Source: Nitrospira sp. (GTDB taxonomy: Bacteria > Nitrospirota > Nitrospiria > Nitrospirales > Nitrospiraceae). From it: a DNA stretch of 64,000 bases. Shown one piece after another: positions 41,852 to 50,303 of this stretch. Made by a program: the position numbers and the translations under genes. The notes under the pieces were generated by a model. It saw only the letters and a list, made by a program, of their open reading frames with translations. It had not been told where the DNA came from and did not search any database. Within the stretch, counting starts at the first letter, position 1; each line of letters begins with the position of its first letter. Location: positions 1 through 64,000 of the forward strand of contig JACOEM010000007.1 in NCBI GenBank assembly GCA_024998565.1, given 5' to 3'.

Positions 41852-42787
41852 ATGACCCTGATCAAGCGAGTGCTCTTTGCCACGGATTTTTCGGCCTGTG
41901 CGGATCGGGCTATGGGGTATGCCTTGGCGATGGCGTCGGCCTGGAAGGCGGAGCTCTGTGTGATGACGGTCCTGGAGCTCTATCCGGGGATGGATCCGGA
42001 CTATACCGTCAACAAGATGTACCTGGATCACTTGCGCGCCGAGGCCAGCCGTCAGCTGGCGGGGGTGGAGGCACGCGCCAAGGTGGCCGGACAGCCGGTG
42101 ACGGTGCGCATTGAAACCGGCATTCCGAGCCAGGCGGTCCAGACGGTCGCCCACACTATTGGCGCGGACCTGCTGGTGGTCGGTACGCATGGGCGCACCG
42201 GGTTGGACCATGTCCTGATCGGCAGCACGGCGGAGCGGGTCGTCCGTATGGCGCCTTGCCCGGTCCTGGCGGTGAAGGCCGACAAGGGCGGTGTGGCTGT
42301 CCCCGCGATGGCGAATATCAAACGAATCGTGGTGCCCATCGATCTCTCGGCCTGTTCGCTGGATGCGTTGGAATATGCCGTCCAGTTTGCCAAACCGTTC
42401 GGAGCGTCGATCACGATTTTACATGCCATGGAGCCGGTGGCGTATGGATTGGATTTCAGTCTGAGTCATGCCAAGGAGTGGAAGGAGCAGCGGACTTATC
42501 TGGAGAAACGCCTTACCGTGCTGGTCGCCTGTGTGCAGGCGCAGGGGCTTCAAGTCGATCATGTCTTGAAACCGGGACTGCCCGCAGATTCGATCGCATC
42601 CTATGTCACCCAGCAAGGGTACGATTTGATGATCATGGGGACGCATGGACGGCGTGGCATCTCCCATGTCCTCGTCGGCAGCATTGCCGGCGCGATGCTG
42701 CGCCACGCGCCCTGTCCTGTGCTCACGGTGCGTCAGTTCAATTTCGGCGCGGACTACCACCGTGTCGTGCCTCTCGGGGAAGCATAA
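41852..42787 (+). CDS. tandem universal stress protein (UspA)
   Basis: 311 residues with two Usp domains. Domain 1: RVLFATDFSACADRAMGYALAMA and VVGTHGRTGLDHVLIGSTAERVV; domain 2: RIVVPIDLSACSLDALEYAVQFAK and IMGTHGRRGISHVLVGSIAGAMLRHAPCPVL. Both domains keep the G-2X-G-9X-GS nucleotide motif. Its start is three bases after the cupredoxin stop, so the genes are co-transcribed. Confidence 0.92.
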   Translation: MTLIKRVLFATDFSACADRAMGYALAMASAWKAELCVMTVLELYPGMDPDYTVNKMYLDHLRAEASRQLAGVEARAKVAGQPVTVRIETGIPSQAVQTVAHTIGADLLVVGTHGRTGLDHVLIGSTAERVVRMAPCPVLAVKADKGGVAVPAMANIKRIVVPIDLSACSLDALEYAVQFAKPFGASITILHAMEPVAYGLDFSLSHAKEWKEQRTYLEKRLTVLVACVQAQGLQVDHVLKPGLPADSIASYVTQQGYDLMIMGTHGRRGISHVLVGSIAGAMLRHAPCPVLTVRQFNFGADYHRVVPLGEA

Positions 42788-42817
42788 TCAGTCGGGATGT
42801 CGTAAAGGAGTCTCCCC

Positions 42818-43042
42818 ATGAAGCCCAAAGTGAAAAAGCCGTCCGCTCCGCAATCGAAGGCTCGGGTAGTCCGGCCCTCCGTGACGAATCCGATCGAGCT
42901 GCCGGAAGGCATGTGGGAACGGATCAATCAGAAAGCCTTTGAGTTGTGGCGAGATCGGGGATGCCGGGAAGGGCACGCGCTTCAGGATTGGCTGGATGCG
43001 GAAGCGGCCGTCATGGAGGAGATTCATGAAGCTCGCGAATGA
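42818..43042 (+). CDS. DUF2934 small protein
   Basis: 74 residues. The core IELPEGMWERINQKAFELWRDRGCREGHALQDWLDAEAAV has the DUF2934 pattern (I...AY.lw..RG...GhalqDWl.AE). The N-terminal third is basic (MKPKVKKPSAPQSKARVVRP). The function of the family is unknown; it is often coded near stress genes. The start has AAAGGAGTC. The end overlaps the next gene by 17 bases. Confidence 0.8.
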   Translation: MKPKVKKPSAPQSKARVVRPSVTNPIELPEGMWERINQKAFELWRDRGCREGHALQDWLDAEAAVMEEIHEARE

Positions 43043-44396
43043 ACGGGTCCTCGGGCGATCGGTGCCGGTGACGAAGGAACTGGACATCATACTGATGCGG
43101 CTGGATCGGTTGTCCATGACGCCGGGGTTTGCCCAGCAGCGGCGGATTGCCTTCACGCGCGCGTTGCAAGTGTATGTTGAGCTGGGTAACCAGGCTCCCC
43201 TGTCCCCGTTGCCGGAAGAAGTCGGGCTGGCCGATTTGCTGCTCTATGCAGACTTCTACCCGGAAGACGGCCAGCTGACCCTGATCGAGCAGCTGCGTGA
43301 TGTCATCACTGAACACATTCCCGAGGAGGAGCGGGTGTGGCTGGATCCGCTCAAACATTCCTACATGGATCTCGTCGAATTGCTGCCGCAGGAGATCGGA
43401 AAGATACGGCGGAGTCTACGGTCGATCGGAAACGGGCGCGTATACGAGGTGCCGGCCGACAGCCTCGGACCGGACGCAGAAAGCGGACAGGTGTTGTTCA
43501 CGAGGCTCGTTCGGGAGCCGGGTGATCCTGAAAGTGCTTTGGCTGTGCCGGCTGGGCCGGTCTTGATGTTGTCGGCGGAGGATGCCAAGGCCCTCTACGA
43601 GACGACCGGTGAAGAACGTCGAGAGATGGAGGTCGTCGGTGGCTCATTCGAGCTGGGCGACTGGCCGGAATTCGCCAAACGGTTCGGGCATCTGCTGTTG
43701 CGGAATTTCGCGCGCATGCGCTTAGCGGCGCTGGTCGAGGCGGTGAGCGAGATTCGGTATCGGACCACTGCGGGCGCCCCCTACTTCTACGTCATGGCCC
43801 TGTACGAACATCACGAGTTCACGTTTATCGCCGGAGGGATGGCTGAGCTGGAGGGGTGGAAAGAGGAGGCTCCGGTTCGTTCCGCCGGTGCGACGGGTTC
43901 AGGAAAGCTTCGGCGCTTCGTTCAGGGGAACAATGAGGCAGAGGCGGGAGCAAGCCCGACGGCTAGGGTGACCGTGACGGCGACGGAACTGTTTCTCGAA
44001 TGTGACTCACGGGAGCGGCTCGATACGGTCAAACATAGTCTGGCGGCCGCCTTCGGGTTTTCGTTGCACTTCCGCGGTGAAGCGGTTCAACCGCCGATGC
44101 GCCAGGTGACGCAGGCGGAGTTGTCCGCCGCAGAGCCGTTGACGGTGGTGGTCACGGATGAAGAAGATCGCACCTTGATGAATGCCTTTCTGGAAACCGT
44201 CTATCTCGAGTGGGCCGACCGTGAGTCTCCCGCAGTCGGCGGTGAAACTCCTCGCCATGTGATGACGACCCAGACCGGGCGCACTCAGGTGGCGGCGCTG
44301 ATCGACGAGATGGAACGGAATGATTTCGGGCTCCTTCGGAGCGGTATCCCGGCCTTCGATTACAACAAGCTCCGCGCACATGTGGGGCTCTGCTGA
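43026..44396 (+). CDS. 456-residue protein of unknown function
   Basis: Start at 43026 chosen for TGGAGGAG upstream and short overlap with DUF2934; the frame remains open to 42939 but that would overlap the whole core of the preceding gene. Soluble, acidic, no signal peptide or membrane segment. Contains LADLLLYADFYPEDGQLTLIEQLRDVITEHIPEEERVWLDPL, YFYVMALYEHHEFTFIAGGM and a repetitive Ala/Gly/Glu stretch near residue 300. No domain recognised. Its place at the end of the Usp/cupredoxin/DUF2934 run suggests a stress-linked role. Confidence 0.65.
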   Translation: MKLANERVLGRSVPVTKELDIILMRLDRLSMTPGFAQQRRIAFTRALQVYVELGNQAPLSPLPEEVGLADLLLYADFYPEDGQLTLIEQLRDVITEHIPEEERVWLDPLKHSYMDLVELLPQEIGKIRRSLRSIGNGRVYEVPADSLGPDAESGQVLFTRLVREPGDPESALAVPAGPVLMLSAEDAKALYETTGEERREMEVVGGSFELGDWPEFAKRFGHLLLRNFARMRLAALVEAVSEIRYRTTAGAPYFYVMALYEHHEFTFIAGGMAELEGWKEEAPVRSAGATGSGKLRRFVQGNNEAEAGASPTARVTVTATELFLECDSRERLDTVKHSLAAAFGFSLHFRGEAVQPPMRQVTQAELSAAEPLTVVVTDEEDRTLMNAFLETVYLEWADRESPAVGGETPRHVMTTQTGRTQVAALIDEMERNDFGLLRSGIPAFDYNKLRAHVGLC

Positions 44397-44402
44397 CGTT
44401 GA

Positions 44403-44495
44403 TTCGTGAAGCGTATCTCGGCAGGCAGCCGAGCGGATAGCTGATGGCGGGAAAGTACAGCGTATGGCTCATGGATGAAGGTAGAGCGCCGCGCG
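44403..44495. repeat. intergenic repeat family C, copy 2
   Basis: Matches 10572-10677 with one gap of about 12 bases: GATAGCTGATGGCGGGAAAG, CAGCGTATGGCT and GGATGAAGG are in the same order. It lies directly after a stop codon, as in copy 1. The following bases to 44578 consist of degenerate words (CGCCATAAGC, ATACGAGCGACGAGATACG) seen in other gaps. Confidence 0.65.
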
Positions 44496-44578
44496 TTACC
44501 ATCGGTCCCAACTATTCGCCATAAGCAATACGCTATTGGCTCCCGTTCCGCATTGAGATACGAGCGACGAGATACGAA

Positions 44579-45049
44579 ATGCGTGGACCGAGCGCACCTA
44601 TGTATGAGCAGGTGAAGTCCATTCTCGCGAAGGTTCGCAGTGAGCCGCCCAATGTTCTCAAGGCATTGCTGGCCCTGCAGGAGCAACTCGGGCATGTGCC
44701 GACAGAAGCGGTGTCGGAGATCGCCCATGCGTTGGGCGCTACCACCGCGCAAGTCGCCGGGGTGCTTTCCTATTATCCCGATTTACGCCTGACGCATCCG
44801 GGCCGGCACCTGATCCGTGTCTGCATGGGGGAATCGTGCTACGCCAACGGCTGCGGACGGCTGCTGCGGGAATTGCAGGATCGTCTCCGTGTGGACGTGG
44901 GCGAAACTGCCGCGGGCGGAAAGTTTACCCTCGATACCATGTCTTGTGCCGGCAACTGCGCGGTGTCCCCGACGATCATGATCGATCGCGACCTCTATGG
45001 CCGCCTGCTGCCCTCGCAGCTTGATACGTTGCTGGAGCGGTACAAGTAA
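44579..45049 (+). CDS. fdsG: formate dehydrogenase gamma subunit / NuoE-like 2Fe-2S protein
   Basis: About 156 residues (149 if started at the ATG at 44600). Thioredoxin-like 2Fe-2S ferredoxin of the NuoE type: helical N-terminus with LLALQEQLGHVPTEAVSEIAHALG and GVLSYYPDLRL, then the ligand cysteines in RVCMGESCYANG and DTMSCAGNCAVSPT (four ligands as CX4C ... CX3C). In soluble NAD-dependent formate dehydrogenases this small subunit pairs with the flavin subunit. The diaphorase subunit gene starts one base after its stop. No clear ribosome-binding site at either possible start. Confidence 0.87.
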   Translation: MRGPSAPMYEQVKSILAKVRSEPPNVLKALLALQEQLGHVPTEAVSEIAHALGATTAQVAGVLSYYPDLRLTHPGRHLIRVCMGESCYANGCGRLLRELQDRLRVDVGETAAGGKFTLDTMSCAGNCAVSPTIMIDRDLYGRLLPSQLDTLLERYK

Positions 45050-45050
45050 C

Positions 45051-46547
45051 ATGCGTACGGTCACCAGACTCTACCTGTCCAACGATACGTCGGCGAGGGC
45101 CGCGGGAGCGGGTGTGCTGGCCGATGCCTGGTCGGAACATCCCGAGGTCCAACTCATTCGCATCTCCTCGCGCGGCGCGTTCTTTCTGGAACCGATGGTG
45201 GAACGCGATAGCCCCGCCGGCCGCGTCGCCTGGTTCAATGTCACAGCCCAGGATCTACCGCTCATTCTCTCCGGCACAGACGGCACTCCGGTGCGATCCC
45301 TTCCTTTTCTTGCCCAGCAAACCAGGTTCACATTTGCCAACTTCGGCGAGACGGAGCCCTTGGCGCTCGATGAATATCAGGCGCGCGGCGGCCTGTCCGG
45401 CCTGGAGACGGCCTTACGGATCGGTCCGGATGCGATCATCGAAGAACTGCGGGTGTCGCAGTTGCGTGGCCGTGGCGGCGCGGCCTTTCCGGTCTGGAAC
45501 AAGTGGAAGGTGGCGCAACAGGCCAGGGCCGACCAAAAGTATGTGGTCGCCAACGCCGACGAAGGCGACGCGGGAACCTACTGCGACCGGATGATTCTGG
45601 AAGGCGATCCGTTCCGGTTGCTCGAGGGCATGTTGATCTGCGCCAGGGCCATCGGGGCCGGCCGCGGATACGTGTACTGCCGGCAGGAGTATCCGGCGGC
45701 TGCAAAGACGTTGCGGGCGGCCATCCAGAAGGCGGATGAAGCGGAGTTGTTGGAGTTGGACGGCGAACCGTTTCCGATCGAAGTGGTGGAAGGTGCCGGG
45801 TCCTATGTCTGTGGAGAGGAAACGGCGCTCCTGGAATCGCTGGAAGGGAAGCGGGGTGTGGTACGGGCGAGACCTCCCTATCCGGCGCAGTCCGGCTTGT
45901 ATGGGCGACCGACCATCGTCAGCAACGTGCTGACCTTTGCGACGATCCCGAACATCCTTTCGCGCGGCGGCGCCTGGCATGCGGCGCTCGGCACGGAGCA
46001 GTCCCGCGGCACCATGGCATTACAACTCGGCGGGCGGGTGAAACATCCCGGGTTGGTCGAGGTGCCGTTCGGATTGAGTCTGCATCAGGTTTTGGAGCAA
46101 TTCGGCGGCGGCATGGCGCCCGGATCGCGCTTCAAGGCCGTGCAGGTGGGGGGACCGCTCGGAAGTCTCTTTCCGGCCTCCCAGATGGACATTCCCATTT
46201 GTTACGACGCCTTTGCGAAGGCCGGCGCGGTGTTGGGGCACGGCGGCATCGTCGTCTACGATCATGAGACCGACATGGTCGATCTGGCGCGGCATTTTAT
46301 GGCGTTTACCGCCGACGAATCCTGCGGGAAATGTACGCCCTGCCGCATCGGATCGGTGCGGGGTCGTGAAATTCTCGAACGGATTCAGGCCGGGAGCGGC
46401 ACCATCGAGGACCTGTCGCTGCTTCACGATCTGGGCGACACGATGAAGGTCGCCAGTCTCTGTGCCCTCGGTGGGCGGGCACCCTATCCGGTGCTGACGG
46501 CAATCGAACATTTTCCGGCTGAGTTTCGAGCGAAGCTAAGGACGTGA
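45051..46547 (+). CDS. fdsB: formate dehydrogenase beta subunit / NuoF-like diaphorase
   Basis: 498 residues. N-terminal thioredoxin-like region, then the NuoF core: LRGRGGAAFPVWNKW (NADH-binding glycine-rich loop), VVANADEGDAGTYCDRMILEGDP (FMN-binding) and GAGSYVCGEETALLESLEGKRG. The iron-sulfur motif is ESCGKCTPCRIGS (CX2CX2C) with the fourth ligand in SLCALGG. The subunit passes electrons from formate oxidation to NAD+. Encoded between fdsG and the large subunit, same order as in soluble FDH operons of Cupriavidus and Rhodobacter. Confidence 0.92.
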   Translation: MRTVTRLYLSNDTSARAAGAGVLADAWSEHPEVQLIRISSRGAFFLEPMVERDSPAGRVAWFNVTAQDLPLILSGTDGTPVRSLPFLAQQTRFTFANFGETEPLALDEYQARGGLSGLETALRIGPDAIIEELRVSQLRGRGGAAFPVWNKWKVAQQARADQKYVVANADEGDAGTYCDRMILEGDPFRLLEGMLICARAIGAGRGYVYCRQEYPAAAKTLRAAIQKADEAELLELDGEPFPIEVVEGAGSYVCGEETALLESLEGKRGVVRARPPYPAQSGLYGRPTIVSNVLTFATIPNILSRGGAWHAALGTEQSRGTMALQLGGRVKHPGLVEVPFGLSLHQVLEQFGGGMAPGSRFKAVQVGGPLGSLFPASQMDIPICYDAFAKAGAVLGHGGIVVYDHETDMVDLARHFMAFTADESCGKCTPCRIGSVRGREILERIQAGSGTIEDLSLLHDLGDTMKVASLCALGGRAPYPVLTAIEHFPAEFRAKLRT

Positions 46548-46624
46548 AACGTCAGGCGTGAAACGTCAAATGCGAAAGATGAAACGCCTCTCGTGAAGCG
46601 CTGTTCACGAGCTACGAGAGACGA

Positions 46625-49372
46625 ATGACGAGATACGGAGCTAGCCAGGTGAAGTTGGAAATTAATGGGCGTCTGGTGCTGGCGTCTTCGGGAGACACGA
46701 TTTACGGCGCGGCGAAAAAGGCCGGGATTGCCATTCCCGGGCTCTGCTCGTCGGACCATTTGGCTCCGTTCGGCTCCTGTCGCCTCTGCCTCTGCGAGGT
46801 TGAGGGCCAGAACGGCTTGCCTGCCGCCTGCACGACTCCGGTGCGCGAGGGCATGGTGGTCCACACGGAGAGCGAGCGGCTGAACCGGCTCCGACGGAAC
46901 ATCGTCGAACTCTATTTGTCCGAGCAACCGGCCGGGGAGCGGGCTCCGGAATCCCTGCAATGGTTGGCCAAGTCGCTGGGACTCCGGCAGGTCCGGTATC
47001 CGCAGCCTTCCCACCGGGAGGATGTGGTCGATCGATCCAATCCCTTTTTCACCTTTGACAATGCGGCCTGTATTTCCTGCGCCCGCTGCGTGCGCGCCTG
47101 CGACGAAATTCAAGGGACTCATGCGCTGACCATGCTCGATCGCGGCTTCGCGAGCCGGCCGGTCGCGGGGGCTGCGGCGTTAGTCGGGGAGGCAGCCGGG
47201 TTTGCGTCCTCGAACTGCGTCTCCTGCGGTGCCTGCGTGAAAGAATGTCCCACCGGGGCCCTGATGGAAAAAACCGTCGTCGAGCAGGGGCCGCCCGAGC
47301 GGACTGTGCGTACTACATGCGCCTATTGCGGTGTCGGCTGCGCGTTCGACGCCGGAGTGCGCGACGGCAACGTCGTGAGCATGGTGCCTGCCGATGACGG
47401 CCCGTCCAATCAGGGGCATGCCTGCATGAAGGGGCGATTCGGCTGGACGTACAACTATGCGCCGGACCGCTTGCGCGTGCCGTTGCTCCGGCAGGGCAAC
47501 AAGTGGGTGGAGATTTCCTGGCCGGATGCGTTGGACCGCATCGCACACGAGTGGGGTCGTCTGAAAGACACCTATGGGCCCGATGCGCTGGCGACGATTT
47601 CATCGAGCCGCGGCACGAATGAAGAAAATTATCTGTTCGGGAAATTCATGCGCTGCGTAGTCGGCAGCAACCATATCGACAACTGCGCGCGAGTCTGCCA
47701 CAGCGCCACCGTGACCGGCATGATGGACACGATCGGCGCGTCGGCGGCGACCAATTCCATTGAGGATCTGGATCTGGCGAAGTTGATCCTCGTGGTCGGG
47801 GCCAACCCCACGGAATCGCATCCGGTGGTCGGCGCGCGTATCAAACAGGCCGTACGGCGCGGCGCCGCACTGATCGTGATCGATCCCCGGCGCACCGAAC
47901 TGGCCCGCCTCGCGGATCTCCACCTGCAAATGCATCCCGGCACGAACGTGGCGCTCTTGAACGGACTTGGGCATATCATCGTAAAGGAAGGCCTGATCGA
48001 TCAGGGGTTTGTGGGCGACCGTACGCAGGGCGTTGAAGAGTGGGTGAGGGGGGTAGAGTCCTGCACGCCGGAGGTCACATCGAAGGTCACCGGGGTTCCG
48101 GCTCATCTGATTGCCGAAGCGGCGCGCCGGTATGCCACGAGCGGCGGATCGATGGCGGTGCATGGTCTGGGCATGACCGAACATCGCTGGGGAAGCCATG
48201 GCGTGATGGCGCTCGTGAATCTGGCGCTCGCCACCGGCAATATCGGCAAGCCGGGCACCGGCATCAACCCGTTACGGGGGCAGAACAATGTGCAGGGTGC
48301 CTGCGATGTCGGATCGTTGCCGACCTACTTTGCCGGTTATCAACCGTTCGACAATCCCGAACTGGCGGCTGCGCATCTGGCTATCACGGGGCGACCTTTG
48401 CCGACGATGCGTGGGATGAAGACGCCGGCCATGTGGGATGCGGCGCTGGCCGGCACACTCAAGAGCCTCTGGATCATCGGGTATGACGTGGCCCAGACAG
48501 ACCCCAATTTGAAAAAGGTACATGCGGCGCTCAAGAATCTGGAGTTCCTCATCGTGCAGGACCTGTTTCTCAGCGAAACGGCGAAGCTGGCCCATCTGGT
48601 GATTCCGGGCGCCTCCTTCCTGGAGAAAGACGGGACGTTCACTAATCTGGAGCGGCGTATCCAGCGCATCAGAAAAGCGGTAGAACCACCGGACGGCGTC
48701 CTGCCCGATTGGCAGGTGGTTTGTGAAGTCTCCGCGCGGATGGGCTATCCCATGTGGTACGGACATCCGTCCGCCATCATGGATGAGATTGCGCAGCTGG
48801 CACCGATGTTTGCCGGCGTTTCGTATGACCGTTTGGAGGCGGCGGAAGGGCTGCAGTGGCCGGTGCCGTCAAAGGAGCATCCCGGCACCTCGTTGATGCA
48901 CGAGCGATCGTTTCCAAAAGGGAAGGCGCAGTTTGTGGCGGTCGATTATCTGCCGCCGGGGGAGTCGCCGACGGAGACCTATCCGCTGGTGCTTATCACC
49001 GGGCGTATTCTGCAGCATTACAATTGCGGCGCCCAGACCAGACGGACGGGAATCATGCAGGTGGTCGATACTGATGTGTTGGAAATACACGCCTCCGACG
49101 CGGCGCGGTTGGATCTGCACGATGGCGACATCGTCCGGCTCGTGAGCGCACGCGGCGAAGCCAAACTGCCCGTCATGGTCAGCGACCGGGTGCAATCGGG
49201 GGAACTGTTCACGAGTTTTCACTTCCCCGACACGGATCTGAACGTCTTGCTCTCCTCCAGTGCCGATGAGACTTCGAAATGCCCGGAGTACAAAGTCTCG
49301 ACGGTGCGAATCGAGAAAGTGCTGACGGCTGGAGCTTCCTCCACCCCTATGCATGTGATGTTGATCACATGA
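46625..49372 (+). CDS. fdsA: NAD-dependent formate dehydrogenase alpha subunit, molybdopterin type
   Basis: 915 residues. N-terminal plant-type 2Fe-2S domain (GLCSSDHLAPFGSCRLCLCEVEG), 4Fe-4S ferredoxin pairs (CISCARCVRACDE; CVSCGACVKECPTG), another 4Fe-4S site (TTCAYCGVGCAFD ... GHACMKGRFG), then the molybdopterin domain. The active-site motif is DNCARVCHSATVTGM: Cys358 is the molybdenum ligand (a cysteine where some enzymes have selenocysteine) and is followed by the catalytic His. QGACDVGSLPTYFAGYQP and the C-terminal ARLDLHDGDIVRLVS dinucleotide-binding region agree. A GTG at 46649 with GGAG upstream is an alternative start. Makes NADH from formate. Confidence 0.95.
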   Translation: MTRYGASQVKLEINGRLVLASSGDTIYGAAKKAGIAIPGLCSSDHLAPFGSCRLCLCEVEGQNGLPAACTTPVREGMVVHTESERLNRLRRNIVELYLSEQPAGERAPESLQWLAKSLGLRQVRYPQPSHREDVVDRSNPFFTFDNAACISCARCVRACDEIQGTHALTMLDRGFASRPVAGAAALVGEAAGFASSNCVSCGACVKECPTGALMEKTVVEQGPPERTVRTTCAYCGVGCAFDAGVRDGNVVSMVPADDGPSNQGHACMKGRFGWTYNYAPDRLRVPLLRQGNKWVEISWPDALDRIAHEWGRLKDTYGPDALATISSSRGTNEENYLFGKFMRCVVGSNHIDNCARVCHSATVTGMMDTIGASAATNSIEDLDLAKLILVVGANPTESHPVVGARIKQAVRRGAALIVIDPRRTELARLADLHLQMHPGTNVALLNGLGHIIVKEGLIDQGFVGDRTQGVEEWVRGVESCTPEVTSKVTGVPAHLIAEAARRYATSGGSMAVHGLGMTEHRWGSHGVMALVNLALATGNIGKPGTGINPLRGQNNVQGACDVGSLPTYFAGYQPFDNPELAAAHLAITGRPLPTMRGMKTPAMWDAALAGTLKSLWIIGYDVAQTDPNLKKVHAALKNLEFLIVQDLFLSETAKLAHLVIPGASFLEKDGTFTNLERRIQRIRKAVEPPDGVLPDWQVVCEVSARMGYPMWYGHPSAIMDEIAQLAPMFAGVSYDRLEAAEGLQWPVPSKEHPGTSLMHERSFPKGKAQFVAVDYLPPGESPTETYPLVLITGRILQHYNCGAQTRRTGIMQVVDTDVLEIHASDAARLDLHDGDIVRLVSARGEAKLPVMVSDRVQSGELFTSFHFPDTDLNVLLSSSADETSKCPEYKVSTVRIEKVLTAGASSTPMHVMLIT

Positions 49373-50211
49373 CCACAGAGCCCACTCCTGCCGCCGCCAA
49401 TCCTGTTGCCGACGCCTATCCTCCTCCTGAGATTGCGGCGCGTGTCTGCAAGGTGGGGCTCGCCAAGGTCACCACCTCTGTGCCGACCATGATCGCGTTA
49501 GCCGTGCTGGCAGGCGCGTTTATTTCGTTGGGTGCGCTCTTCTATACCGTGACGATGACGTCCGGGAAAAGCGGTCCGGCGCTGCCGTTCGGACTGTTGC
49601 GTGTGGCGGGAGGGGTGACATTTAGTCTGGGACTCGTGCTGGTGGTCGTGGGAGGTGCGGAACTCTTCACTGGGAATAACCTTATCGCCATGGCTTGGGC
49701 CGTTGGTTGTGTGCAGACGCGGCAGGTGGTGAGGAATTGGGTATGGGTGTATCTGGGGAACCTGCTCGGCGCCGGCGGGACGGCGATGCTGGTCCTGCTC
49801 GCGGGCGTGCAGACATTGGCAGACGGGGCTGTCGGGGAAACCATGGTTCAGATCGCGCGCAGCAAAATCGCGCTGGATCCGGTTTCGGCCTTTGCCCGCG
49901 GGATCCTGTGCAACGTGCTGGTCTGTCTCGCGGTCTGGTTGTGTATGGGAGCGCGGAGCGTGGCGGATAAAATCCTCGCCATTGTGTTCCCGATCACGGC
50001 CTTTGTGGCCTGTGGCTTTGAACATTCCGTGGCCAACATGTTTTTTCTGCCGCTGGGCATCGCACTGGCCGCCGGTGGGGTCGCACCCTTGTCCGTCATG
50101 GATGCCGTGACCAACCTATTGTTGGTGACCATCGGCAACATCATCGGCGGAACGGTCCTGGTCGCGCTGGTCTATTGGTTTGTGTACCTCCGGGCGGAGC
50201 CTGCCTCATAA
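49369..50211 (+). CDS. focA: formate/nitrite transporter family channel
   Basis: 280 residues, starting in ATGA overlap with the formate dehydrogenase stop. FNT family: six to seven hydrophobic segments, with the motifs GGAELFTGNNLIAMAW, VYLGNLLGA and the later FARGILCNVLVCLAVWLCMGARS and ACGFEHSVANMFFLPLG. Because it is coupled to fdsGBA, formate uptake is the likely role, though FNT channels also move nitrite. The inner membrane is the location. Both processes would matter for a nitrite oxidiser. Confidence 0.93.
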   Translation: MTTEPTPAAANPVADAYPPPEIAARVCKVGLAKVTTSVPTMIALAVLAGAFISLGALFYTVTMTSGKSGPALPFGLLRVAGGVTFSLGLVLVVVGGAELFTGNNLIAMAWAVGCVQTRQVVRNWVWVYLGNLLGAGGTAMLVLLAGVQTLADGAVGETMVQIARSKIALDPVSAFARGILCNVLVCLAVWLCMGARSVADKILAIVFPITAFVACGFEHSVANMFFLPLGIALAAGGVAPLSVMDAVTNLLLVTIGNIIGGTVLVALVYWFVYLRAEPAS

Positions 50212-50303
50212 CGTACTTCGCTTAAAATTCTCGATTCTGATGCGCAGGAGATGCGTGGCGGTGGTATGCTGCACCTCGTGATCTCCCGGTCTCCTTCAAT
50301 CTC

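Noticed and set aside
42939-43025. Longer start for the 456-residue protein
   Set aside because: It overlaps the conserved core of the DUF2934 gene; the ATG at 43026 has a good GGAGG.
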